From Nostoc sp. CHAB 5715 (lineage in GTDB: Bacteria; Cyanobacteriota; Cyanobacteriia; Cyanobacteriales; Nostocaceae): 6,367 nt of DNA. The position numbers and the translations under genes are program-made. The notes under the pieces are model-generated. The model was not told the origin of the DNA. It made no database searches and saw only the letters and a program-made list of their open reading frames with translations. Positions 1 through 5,705 of the stretch are shown in pieces. The first letter of the stretch is position 1. Each line of letters begins with the position of its first letter. Location of the stretch: assembly GCF_020829685.1 (NCBI RefSeq), contig NZ_JAIVFR010000395.1, positions 1-6,367 on the forward strand, read 5' to 3'.

Positions 1-244
1 CGTTAGCTTTTGCGATCGCTGACTCCTGGGTTTCTGACAAGATGGTACTTGATGTCCATCTTTTCTTCCACTTTGCTATTGAGTTTTCGGTTACACCAAT
101 CTCTTGGGCTAAGGCTACATATTTTTTGCCTTCGTCTAGTCCTAGCAGAATTTTCGCTCTTTTGCTAACTTCATGACTGCTGGTCGCTGCTATGTGCTCT
201 AGTGCTTGCTTTTCAATAGAATTTAATATCTGAAGACGAGGCAT
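1..244 (-). CDS. IS630-type transposase, N-terminal helix-turn-helix part (partial at window edge)
   Basis: An open frame on the minus strand starts with ATG at 244 and runs off the left edge after 81 codons without a stop. The product begins MPRLQILNSIEKQALEHIA and contains a helix-turn-helix at about residues 41-63 (YVALAQEIGVTENSIAKWKK, then RW). The pattern of a short N-terminal helix, then KRAKILL, then a homeodomain-like HTH ending in KWKKRW is typical of the DNA-binding half of IS630/Tc1-mariner-type transposases in cyanobacteria. This half binds the element ends; the DDE catalytic domain would lie outside the window. A purine-rich ribosome binding site (GAGGGG on the minus strand, 255-260) sits 10 nt before the ATG and supports this start. 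A stand-alone HTH protein, or the first ORF of a two-ORF transposase, cannot be excluded. No element end or target duplication could be identified. Confidence 0.7.
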   Translation of the reverse strand, partial: MPRLQILNSIEKQALEHIAATSSHEVSKRAKILLGLDEGKKYVALAQEIGVTENSIAKWKKRWTSSTILSETQESAIAKAN

Positions 245-336
245 CTAAAATTTACCCCTCTTTACTGTACAATTTTGCCAAATGGAATGAAGCCTGATAT
301 ACTTTTTTTGTAGAGTTCATTTTTTCTAAAGATTCA

Positions 337-399
337 CTCAAAGCCCTGCTGCAAACAGGGCCTTGAGGAAAAAACAACCCCACCTGTTACTAAAACAGG
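337..399. other. Tandem stem-loops, candidate structured RNA or repeat
   Basis: Two adjacent hairpins. The first pairs 337-348 (CTCAAAGCCCTG) with 356-367 (CAGGGCCTTGAG): 12 positions with a single A-C mismatch, around a 7-nt loop. The second pairs CCTGTT (383-388) with AACAGG (394-399) around ACTAA. Read on the minus strand, the second hairpin is followed by TGGGGTTG and then six T residues, so it could end a leftward transcript. On the plus strand the T-run after it is interrupted (ACTTTGTTTTG). It could be a non-coding RNA, a terminator, or a repeat element, since part of it recurs inverted at 5978-5997. Confidence 0.45.
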
Positions 400-401
400 A
401 C
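376..401 (+). repeat. Left copy of inverted hairpin-bearing element
   Basis: AACCCCACCTG (376-386) and AAACAGGAC (393-401) are both present as the exact reverse complement, in the same order, at 5978-5997. The left copy has six extra bases between the two blocks, in the hairpin loop and upper stem. On the minus strand this copy continues with TGGGGTTG and a T-run, as the right copy does on the plus strand. The two copies therefore point outward from the interval they bracket. Confidence 0.5.
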
Positions 402-764
402 GGAACTTTGTTTTGTCAATTTAATTATGTAGGGCCATCATATCATGAATTTACCCAGTTTTACAAATCTTTCTTTAGATAGATGTATTTTTCACAGAGA
501 CCAGCACCTTAAATACCTTTTAAGTCGTTCTGGTTTTCAATGGGTTGGGAATAATAGTTTCCTATCTGTAAAATTCTCTTCGAGAGTTTTTCTGGTAAGT
601 AATATTTTGCTACTTACAAGATTTAATTATTTTTTAAAATTGTCACTTTTCCCAAGAGATAGAAGTGATACAAGTCTTGCTGGTTAAGATTTTTCTGGTT
701 TCTTGTCGGAATTTTCAAAATTAAACTTATCCTTTTTAGACAATTTGCGAACCGGAGTATAAAT

Positions 765-1940
765 ATGTCTGAGGTGCAGAATCCGGCAATTGTATATATT
801 TCTCCTGCGGAGTTGGTTGTTCATCCGAAGCTGATAGAAATATATGGTGAGAATGAGAATCGTCCTGCTTTGGAAAAAAGTATCTCTGAAAGAGGGATTA
901 TTGAATCTTTGAAGGTATCTGCACGTACTGGTGTAAATGTCGTCCTGGCAGGTAAGTGTCGCTTGCAGATAGCTCGCAAGCTCTTAATTTCCACTGTGAA
1001 AGTGGAATTTGTCGAGTCTGGTTCGCCTGAAGAAGATTTGAAACTAGTGCTTGACTTTAATCTCCACCGGGAAGGCGGAAAGACTCATTACCAGAAATTT
1101 CACGAGGGGCAATACTGGGAGAGTGTACTTCGTCCCCAAGCGAAAGAAAGACAAAGGGAGAGCGCTCGTCGTTTGAATCAATCGAATGATTCAAATTTGA
1201 ATCATTCGATAAATGAGAGTAAGTCTCAATTAAAGAAGGGTAAGCCTGTGATTCGAGAGGTTTCGGAGAATCTAAATAGTAGTTATCACAAAGGTAAGAA
1301 AGTTTTTGATTTAATTTCTCAATTACGAGAACTGGAAAAATTTAAGGCAGTTATTGCACTGGAGATGGAATTTAACCGAAGTATTGATGCAGCGTACAAG
1401 TTTGTTTGTAATCAAGATATCTGTTACCAGGTAATAGACCTTCTGGAGGCTGATGAGATAGGTAGTATAGGTGATGGTATTGCTTGGATGCTGAATGGCG
1501 AGCGCAACCCATTTCGGCGTTTCCAGCTTGACCAAGTATATCAATTCAAGAAGAGACTGCGGCCAGAGTTGGAAATTGTGGGACGGGTTATTGGTATAAC
1601 TAATGAGTTTGTTGTGTTTGGATTGAGGAATTTAGTGAATATGAGCTTAGAAATTGTGAATCTACGTCCGCGACAAATTGATGCAGAATTGCAGGATGAA
1701 CCATCTGCATCACAGAGGAAGAGAATACTTCACTTAATGCAAAAATTTAGTGATGTTTTCCCAGTTCAAGTGTCTTTAGCGGAGTTGTTGAAACTTCCAA
1801 ACTTAACTGATAAAGAGGAGGTTTTATTGCGGATGTATGAGTCTGACGTATTTGAAAAAACTTGGGAGGATTATAAGACCCAAATGAAAGCAATGGAAAT
1901 ATCTACAAATAGAAAAAAGGATAAGATTCGTGCTGCGTAG
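765..1940 (+). CDS. ParB/Srx-fold plasmid maintenance protein
   Basis: The 391-residue product has an N-terminal ParB-like domain at about residues 8-100. It includes the box GIIESLKV (44-51) and VVLAGKCRLQIARKL (59-73), which corresponds to the ParB nucleotide-binding motif. The usual GxRR is GKCR here (63-66), so one conserved arginine is replaced by cysteine. A conserved-looking segment follows (REGGKTHYQKFHEGQYW, 102-118; RPQAKERQRESARR, 123-136). Next come a polar linker rich in Asn/Ser (137-160) and a probable helix-turn-helix remnant around 161-185 (IREVSENLNSSYHKGKKVFD). The last 200 residues are charged and match nothing I recognise. ParB-family proteins bind centromere-like sites and act in plasmid segregation or regulation. 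No parA is in the window, so it may be an orphan or regulator. GGAG at 754-757 lies 7 nt before the ATG and supports the start. The linker DNA holds a perfect 30-bp palindrome. Confidence 0.75.
   Translation: MSEVQNPAIVYISPAELVVHPKLIEIYGENENRPALEKSISERGIIESLKVSARTGVNVVLAGKCRLQIARKLLISTVKVEFVESGSPEEDLKLVLDFNLHREGGKTHYQKFHEGQYWESVLRPQAKERQRESARRLNQSNDSNLNHSINESKSQLKKGKPVIREVSENLNSSYHKGKKVFDLISQLRELEKFKAVIALEMEFNRSIDAAYKFVCNQDICYQVIDLLEADEIGSIGDGIAWMLNGERNPFRRFQLDQVYQFKKRLRPELEIVGRVIGITNEFVVFGLRNLVNMSLEIVNLRPRQIDAELQDEPSASQRKRILHLMQKFSDVFPVQVSLAELLKLPNLTDKEEVLLRMYESDVFEKTWEDYKTQMKAMEISTNRKKDKIRAA
1181..1210. repeat. Perfect 30-bp palindrome inside the ParB-like gene
   Basis: The left arm ATCGAATGATTCAAA (1181-1195) is followed directly by its exact reverse complement TTTGAATCATTCGAT (1196-1210), with no spacer. 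The nonamer TTTGAATCA also occurs just upstream at 1172-1180, giving three copies in 33 bp (plus, minus, plus). The palindrome falls in the Asn/Ser-rich linker of the protein (about residues 140-149), where sequence constraint should be low. A palindrome of this length is the form expected of a dimeric DNA-binding protein's site. It could be a centromere-like parS site or an autoregulatory operator, but that is inference. Confidence 0.9.
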
Positions 1941-2019
1941 GTAGCTGTCAGCAGTTAATCTAGCAGAGAATTTAAGCTAATCGCTATTCATTTTTTCAGG
2001 CTGATTCGCTTGTATTAAA

Positions 2020-2053
2020 GGCTGCCCTACGGGTTCTGCGAAGCAGTACAGCC
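2020..2053 (+). repeat. GC-rich folded repeat (three-way-junction-like)
   Basis: An outer stem GGCTG (2020-2024) / CAGCC (2049-2053) encloses two small hairpins: CCC-TAC-GGG (2025-2033) and CTGC-GAA-GCAG (2036-2046). Only TT and TA remain unpaired between the stems, so the whole 34-nt unit can fold as a compact three-way junction. It is much more GC-rich than its surroundings. It resembles in style the short dispersed intergenic repeats common in Nostoc-type genomes. CTGGTTTTAT follows, so it might also weakly end transcription of the upstream gene. Confidence 0.5.
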
Positions 2054-2170
2054 CTGGTTTTATGAACTTAAATGCTCATTAGTTTATCCCACAACTTAAC
2101 GTTACCTAATAGATACCAAAAAAAGTTGGGTAGCCGCATTGTTGTTGGTGAAGCGTGTTGGACTAAATCT

Positions 2171-2305
2171 TAGCCTAAGCCTACGTATGTCTAAGCCTAA
2201 ACAAGTATAAACCTTTGTTTGCTTTCAACCACGAGACGATTACCAGTCGTCTCCAACAAGCGGATAACCAACCGCTTAAACATAAAAAATTCAAATTTAG
2301 GCTAA
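2171..2305. repeat. Iteron-like TAAGCCTA repeats
   Basis: TAGCCTAA (2171-2178), TAAGCCTA (2176-2183) and TAAGCCTAA (2192-2200) lie in a 30-bp stretch around the palindrome TACGTA (2182-2187). TTAGGCTAA, the reverse complement of 2170-2178, occurs at 2297-2305. The set is short and irregular compared with classical plasmid iterons but sits about 165-195 bp upstream of the replication gene, where Rep binding sites would be expected. Confidence 0.4.
2233..2277. repeat. Two adjacent perfect hairpins upstream of rep
   Basis: GAGACGA (2233-2239) pairs with TCGTCTC (2247-2253) around a 7-nt loop. Five bases later AAGCGG (2258-2263) pairs with CCGCTT (2272-2277) around an 8-nt loop. Both stems are without mismatch. 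Neither is followed by a T-run, so they are unlikely to be intrinsic terminators. They may be protein-binding or single-strand initiation structures of an origin, or a folded 5' leader of the rep transcript. Confidence 0.6.
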
Positions 2306-2330
2306 CACATTTTGACCAACAGCGAGGCTA

Positions 2331-2354
2331 CCTGATGCACAAAAATCATCAGGA
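2331..2354 (+). promoter_or_regulatory. Hairpin overlapping the rep ribosome binding site
   Basis: CCTGATG (2331-2337) pairs perfectly with CATCAGG (2347-2353) around a 9-nt A-rich loop. The Shine-Dalgarno sequence of the replication gene is AGGA (2351-2354), 9 nt before the ATG, so three of its four bases are in the 3' arm. In the folded state the site would be hidden, which would lower Rep synthesis. This is a plausible copy-number control; the fold is seen and the control is inferred. Confidence 0.55.
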
Positions 2355-2363
2355 CAGTCACTC

Positions 2364-3557
2364 ATGTTCCAAGAAAATTTCGGGGCAGATGTTGATAACA
2401 AGCCCCAATTAAGCCTTTCACAGCCTTCAAAAAAGAAAATCAAACCCCACCTGCCCGCAGAATCTGTGGGTAAACGCTACGTAGAGCGCTTTTGGCATCC
2501 ATTTGGGGCGATAGTTGCCCCAAATCAAGCACAAGGTGTAAAACCAGCATGGCGCACTATCGACTATTACCTCCAACCCTCCCAACTCTGGAACCTGCAC
2601 CAAGACAAGTCGAAACTAGTAGGTCTGCGCTTTAACGACACAACTCGTTACGCCACAATCGATTTAGACCTAGAAGGCGACTATCACAACATTGAATCTA
2701 TAAATCGCATCAAAGCAGCGCTAGAGAACATCGGCATAGTCGATATCATCATCCTCCAGTCCAGCTTTAGTGGCGGCTATCACCTGATCCTAACCTTTAC
2801 TTCCCCCTTACCCACCTTTACCCTAGCCTGCGCCCTAGAGATTACCTTGAGAAATGCAGGCTTTATTCTGCGTCAAGGACACCTAGAAATCTTCCCCAAC
2901 ACCAAACCATATAGTGCCAAACAAATAACCAACTACAAAGCCATCCGTTGCCCCATACAACCGGGTAGCGGGTCATTTTTACTTAATGACGACCTGCAAC
3001 CAATTAGTGACTCAGTTTCTATCTTCCTCGACCATTGCGATCGCGCGGCAAGTCGGCAAGATTTAGCCAAACTCAAACGGGTAGCGAACAAAGCCAAAAA
3101 ACAAATTTCACGGGAGAGATATCGCAAGCAAGAATCTGCTGACGTTGTACAGTGGCGTGCCAACTGGGAAGAAATCATCACCACAGGCTGGACAGGAAAA
3201 GGACAAACAAACACCCTCCTACAAATCTTCGTAGGCTACGGAATCGTCTTTTTAGACTTAGAGAGTGATAAATTAGTCGAATTTTGCCTTACTACCGCAA
3301 TTAACGCCCCTGGCTACAGCCAATATTGCCGACACCAACACGAAATCGAAGCCAGGGTGAGGCATTGGGTAGAATCCACAATTCGCAACAAATGGTACAG
3401 CGCTTACATCAGTTATCCCGAAAGGTTCTTGGGTACATTCGCCAACACCTTTGCAGAAGCCATAGCAGGCATTAAGAGCATTGATAAACCTAAGTACAAA
3501 GTGAATCTGAGCAAATTGATATTAATTTTGAAGAATATAATTCTGATAATTCATTAG
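2364..3557 (+). CDS. AEP-like primase/replication protein, frame broken near its end
   Basis: The 397-residue product looks like an archaeo-eukaryotic-type primase (AEP) fold protein as found in plasmid replication proteins. Visible signatures are YATIDLDLEGD (96-106), with the metal-binding pair D100/D102; SSFSGGYHL (133-141), matching the S-x-H nucleotide-binding motif; GHLEIFPNTKPY (172-183); and IRCPIQPGSGSFLL (194-207), close to the IRLPxQPGSG segment of this group. Residues about 262-340 (GWTGKGQTNTLLQ, then RHWVES) resemble the helical PriCT-like region that follows AEP domains. No helicase Walker motif is present. The expected job is priming or initiating replication of the element in the cytoplasm. 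The ATG at 2364 has AGGA 9 nt upstream, inside a hairpin. The last 18 residues (from V380) are out-of-frame hydrophobic sequence; the natural continuation is in the next frame up to 4057. The family call is from motifs only. Confidence 0.65.
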   Translation: MFQENFGADVDNKPQLSLSQPSKKKIKPHLPAESVGKRYVERFWHPFGAIVAPNQAQGVKPAWRTIDYYLQPSQLWNLHQDKSKLVGLRFNDTTRYATIDLDLEGDYHNIESINRIKAALENIGIVDIIILQSSFSGGYHLILTFTSPLPTFTLACALEITLRNAGFILRQGHLEIFPNTKPYSAKQITNYKAIRCPIQPGSGSFLLNDDLQPISDSVSIFLDHCDRAASRQDLAKLKRVANKAKKQISRERYRKQESADVVQWRANWEEIITTGWTGKGQTNTLLQIFVGYGIVFLDLESDKLVEFCLTTAINAPGYSQYCRHQHEIEARVRHWVESTIRNKWYSAYISYPERFLGTFANTFAEAIAGIKSIDKPKYKVNLSKLILILKNIILIIH

Positions 3558-4057
3558 TTTCTTCAAATATTATACAACTAGCTGAAAACGTTAATGAAAG
3601 TACTTCAGATAAGGATTTTAAATACCTTTTTAACCCCAGCGCGGCTGAAACTTACAATAATAAAAACTTATTAATCAATTCTGTCAGTATTCCACCTACT
3701 GCATTTACACCTGCAATTGTGTCGCCTGAAACGCCACAAAAAACCGAAGTTAGCGAACAAAGTACACCTTCAAGCGACCCATCAACAACTCTCGCTTTGT
3801 CAGAACTGAAGAATCTGACTAAGTTGCGACTCCAAGCAGCATCCCACGCCAAACGTGTAGCTAGAGAGTATTGCCTGATTGCGCGATGCCTGATTGGAGG
3901 CAAGGAACGCGAACGTTTGGAGCAGACTGCCAAAATGCAATTTTATATCGATTCAAGTAACAAAACTCTAATTGCAGAAGCTAACGAGTGGGCAGCTGCC
4001 AATCCTGGATGCCTACCGTTTTCGTTGGAGTTAGCGTTTCAACAAAGTGAGACGTAA
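3494..4057 (+). pseudogene. C-terminal part of the replication protein, displaced into another frame
   Basis: This frame is open from just after a stop at 3491 to TAA at 4055-4057, and overlaps the end of the upstream ORF. Read from 3500 it continues the replication protein smoothly: after KYK it gives SESEQIDINFEEYNSDNS, an acidic linker, then a Ser/Thr/Pro-rich stretch. A compact helical end follows, with LKNLTKLRLQAASHAKRVA, GGKERERLEQTAKMQF and EWAAANPGCLPFSL. There is no ribosome binding site near the internal GTG (3719), so independent translation is doubtful. One extra A in the CAAAG at 3497-3501 would join both parts into one protein of about 564 residues. Loss of a base, a sequencing error in the A-run, or less likely ribosomal frameshifting could explain the break; I see no classic slippery heptamer. 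Confidence 0.7.
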
Positions 4058-4135
4058 TGGCTGAATTTCATAGGTAGGGGTAATTTGGATGCCTATTATA
4101 TTTAAGACGAATAAAATTGTTTATAGAACATAAAT

Positions 4136-4306
4136 ATGAGCAGAGATGCGGAGTTTATTTTAACCTTTTTACCGATGTTTCAGCGCGGCATCAGCAACAT
4201 TTTCAACCTCGTCTTTCTCAATCTCTTTAGCAAAGATTGGCAACAGCAATTTAATGACTGTGGCGATGGTGAATGTCCCTCTTGTGAGGGTGGTTGTGAT
4301 AGATAA
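4136..4306 (+). CDS. Possible 56-residue protein with Cys-rich C terminus
   Basis: An open frame of 56 codons runs from ATG 4136 to TAA 4304-4306. The product starts MSRDAEFILTFLPMFQRG, has an amphipathic middle (about 19-33) and ends CGDGECPSCEGGCDR, with cysteines at 42, 47, 50 and 54. It overlaps the 3' end of the convergent nrsD gene by 56 bp. I do not recognise the family. The part before the overlap has cyanobacterial-looking codons (CGC, GGC, AGC, CTC), which favours a gene. There is no clear ribosome binding site, and the cysteines lie in DNA opposite the His-codon-rich nrsD tail, whose antisense is rich in TGT, so the metal-site look may be accidental. Confidence 0.35.
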   Translation: MSRDAEFILTFLPMFQRGISNIFNLVFLNLFSKDWQQQFNDCGDGECPSCEGGCDR

Positions 4307-5642
4307 TCATCATGTGTTCGTGAAGATGTTTGTGAGGTTCGCCTACAGCCATCCCCTGATTATGCTCGTGTTGATGGTGTTCATCATGGATGTGTTTGTG
4401 TTCATGCACACTAGGATAGTGGAGATGTTCATGGTCATGCGGATGAGGTGAAAGAGTAAGTTTGACTACAACCAACAGCATCAAGCCCACTAAGCTACCG
4501 TAAAGAAACTCACGTTCAGCAAAGTTACTTCCTAACCAACCCGCAAGAGGGTAGGAGATTGCCCACCAAAGATGACTCCAGGCAAAGTGTGCGCCATAAA
4601 CTCGCCCTTGTACACCAGCTGGGATGCGATCTGCAATCAATGTCTGGGTGGGTAAATTTACTAAGTTTTGTCCCGCACCCGCCACCAGCCATAAAAGCAT
4701 CAATACTGTTAAATTTGCGTAGTTGGCAGGTAACAAAGCCAAGGTGATCAAAGTTGCACCAATCAAAACAAGCGTTGTACGCGGCAAACTTCTATTGAAC
4801 GTACCAACCGCAACTGCACACAGAGTTGCACCAATACCAAAAGCTGTCATCACCCAGCCATACTGCACTTCTCCCAATTTGAGTGTACTTTGGACATAGC
4901 CAACAGTATTTACTAATATTTGCGCTCCAGCAATCGATGCGACTAACTGCATCGCTAGCGCGTAACGAATAGGTGCATCTGTAAGCAGGCGAGTTGTACC
5001 ATCTTTAATGTCTCCCCATGTTCGGCGTGTTGTCCTTGATGGCTGTTGGCTTTGTGCAACGACGAGCTGACCTGGTAGGGTGAAGATTAAGACTGCCGCG
5101 ATCGCAAAGCTGAGAGCATCCAAGAAGAAGACTTGTCTTGCACCAATGAAGGCGGCGACACTTCCAGCGATACCGGGGCTAAGTACACCGAGTAATTGGT
5201 AAGTAGCGGCCGAAAGAGCGATCGCGCCTGCATAGTCATTCTCACTCGTGACTAATGGAATCGTGGCTTGGTAAGTTGGGGTGAAGAAAGCATTAAAGAC
5301 GTTCAGCGCGAATATTAATACGTAAACTTGCCAAATCTGCGTCACAAAAGGCAACATACCCACAATTAGCATTCTGAATATATGGGTAACAACCATGATT
5401 TTCTTACGATCTAGGCGGTCTGCGATCGCACCTGCAAGAGGAGACAGCAATACAAAAGCAGTGACACGCACAGTCAAAGCTACTGAAAGCACAACCGCAG
5501 CATTTTTTCCAGCTAACTCAAAGGCCAGAAGGGCTAAACCCACCCAAGTAAGTGCATCGCCCAATAAACTAGTGGTCTGAGCAGTGTACAGCCTTGCAAA
5601 TACCGGATTTCTCAAGCTGCGGAAAAATGTCAAGGTATTCAT
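4251..5642 (-). CDS. nrsD: NreB/NrsD-type nickel efflux permease (MFS) with His-rich tail
   Basis: A 463-residue membrane protein of the major facilitator superfamily. The start MNTLTFFRSLRNPVFARLY and the following QTTSLLGDALTWVGLALLAF are typical of the NreB/NrsD branch. MFS motif A is visible between the second and third membrane segments (GAIADRLDRKK, 71-81). Hydrophobic segments run from about 20 to 395, consistent with about 12 helices, with a polar central loop at about 190-220. Residues 400-463 form a tail with 24 histidines among 64 residues, the hallmark of NreB and of Synechocystis NrsD, where it is thought to bind Ni2+ on the cytoplasmic side. The expected role is export of nickel, perhaps also cobalt, across the inner membrane by proton antiport. 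The ATG at 5642 gives the normal N terminus; the ribosome binding site is weak (GGA about 4 nt upstream). A possible metal-sensor operator lies at 5689-5705. Zinc or another metal cannot be excluded. Confidence 0.8.
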   Translation of the reverse strand: MNTLTFFRSLRNPVFARLYTAQTTSLLGDALTWVGLALLAFELAGKNAAVVLSVALTVRVTAFVLLSPLAGAIADRLDRKKIMVVTHIFRMLIVGMLPFVTQIWQVYVLIFALNVFNAFFTPTYQATIPLVTSENDYAGAIALSAATYQLLGVLSPGIAGSVAAFIGARQVFFLDALSFAIAAVLIFTLPGQLVVAQSQQPSRTTRRTWGDIKDGTTRLLTDAPIRYALAMQLVASIAGAQILVNTVGYVQSTLKLGEVQYGWVMTAFGIGATLCAVAVGTFNRSLPRTTLVLIGATLITLALLPANYANLTVLMLLWLVAGAGQNLVNLPTQTLIADRIPAGVQGRVYGAHFAWSHLWWAISYPLAGWLGSNFAEREFLYGSLVGLMLLVVVKLTLSPHPHDHEHLHYPSVHEHKHIHDEHHQHEHNQGMAVGEPHKHLHEHMMIIYHNHPHKRDIHHRHSH

Positions 5643-5663
5643 TTATCCGGGGGCATAGTTACA

Positions 5664-5676
5664 CAAGTCTTTTATA
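5664..5676 (-). promoter_or_regulatory. Candidate nrsD promoter -10 region
   Basis: On the minus strand TATAAA (5676-5671), preceded by TTAC, resembles a -10 box. It would give a start near 5664 and a leader of about 21 nt before the ATG at 5642. The -35 position would fall at about 5694-5699, where the sequence is CCCCAT, a poor match. That position lies inside the G-tract palindrome, so a bound regulator would block polymerase. Confidence 0.35.
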
Positions 5677-5688
5677 GTAAGATTTTAA

Positions 5689-5705
5689 CACTAATGGGGG
5701 TAGTG
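5689..5705. promoter_or_regulatory. Candidate CsoR/RcnR/InrS-type metal-sensor operator for nrsD
   Basis: CACTA (5689-5693) and TAGTG (5701-5705) are exact inverted arms flanking ATGGGGG. Operators of the CsoR/RcnR family consist of a G-tract flanked by short inverted AT-containing arms (RcnR type: TACT, G-tract, AGTA). In Synechocystis the nickel sensor InrS of this family represses nrsD. A second G5 tract is at 5649-5653, next to the start codon. The site covers the expected -35 of nrsD. No regulator gene is in the window. Confidence 0.45.

Larger units (their letters stand above)
245..764. other. 520-bp non-coding region between transposase and parB-like gene
   Basis: I see no convincing gene here. 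The region is AT-rich and holds several inverted repeats: the tandem hairpins at 337-399 (separate entry), CTTAAA/TTTAAG at 508-513/519-524, GTAAGTA/TACTTAC at 595-601/611-617, and AATTTT-C-AAAATT at 710-722, close to the ParB-like gene. The heptamer TTCTGGT occurs as direct repeats at 528, 590 and 693. A weak promoter guess for the downstream gene is TTGTCG (703-708) with ACTTAT (725-730). An 80-codon open frame at 445-687 has no ribosome binding site and a low-complexity Leu/Phe/Ser-rich product, so I regard it as chance. Confidence 0.6.
1941..2363. other. Hairpin- and repeat-rich non-coding region, candidate replication origin or control region
   Basis: I find no credible gene in these 423 bases. 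In order they hold: a folded GC-rich repeat (2020-2053); the palindrome TAACGTTA (2097-2104); a cluster of TAGCCTAA/TAAGCCTA repeats (2171-2200) with an inverted copy at 2297-2305; and three perfect hairpins (2233-2253, 2258-2277, 2331-2353), the last reaching the ribosome binding site of the replication gene. Repeats plus hairpins directly upstream of a replication protein gene are the usual layout of plasmid origins, but origin activity is inferred. No clear terminator follows the ParB-like gene. Confidence 0.5.

Noticed and set aside
337..401. CRISPR repeat or array
   Set aside because: Only one copy of each hairpin here, without regular spacing or spacers.
445..687. 80-codon open frame upstream of the ParB-like gene
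   Set aside because: No ribosome binding site, low-complexity Leu/Phe/Ser-rich product, AT-rich sequence with several inverted repeats; likely chance.
2215..2412. 65-codon frame overlapping the start of the replication gene
   Set aside because: TTG start without ribosome binding site; it runs through three hairpins and into the rep gene. Kept only as a remote leader-peptide idea.
3490..3515. Programmed -1 ribosomal frameshift in the replication gene
   Set aside because: No X-XXY-YYZ slippery heptamer and no strong downstream stem near the junction; a lost base or sequencing error is simpler.
509..3630. Shared 13-mer TTAAATACCTTTT at 509-521 and 3618-3630
   Set aside because: AT-rich, no shared flanks and one copy is inside coding sequence; likely coincidence.
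3719..4057. Independent 112-residue gene starting at GTG 3719
   Set aside because: The same frame is open upstream to 3494, there is no ribosome binding site at the GTG, and the sequence reads as the continuation of the replication protein after a one-base shift.
4254..4451. Plus-strand 65-codon frame rich in Met and Val
   Set aside because: It is the antisense of the His-rich nrsD tail (CAT/CAC read as ATG/GTG).
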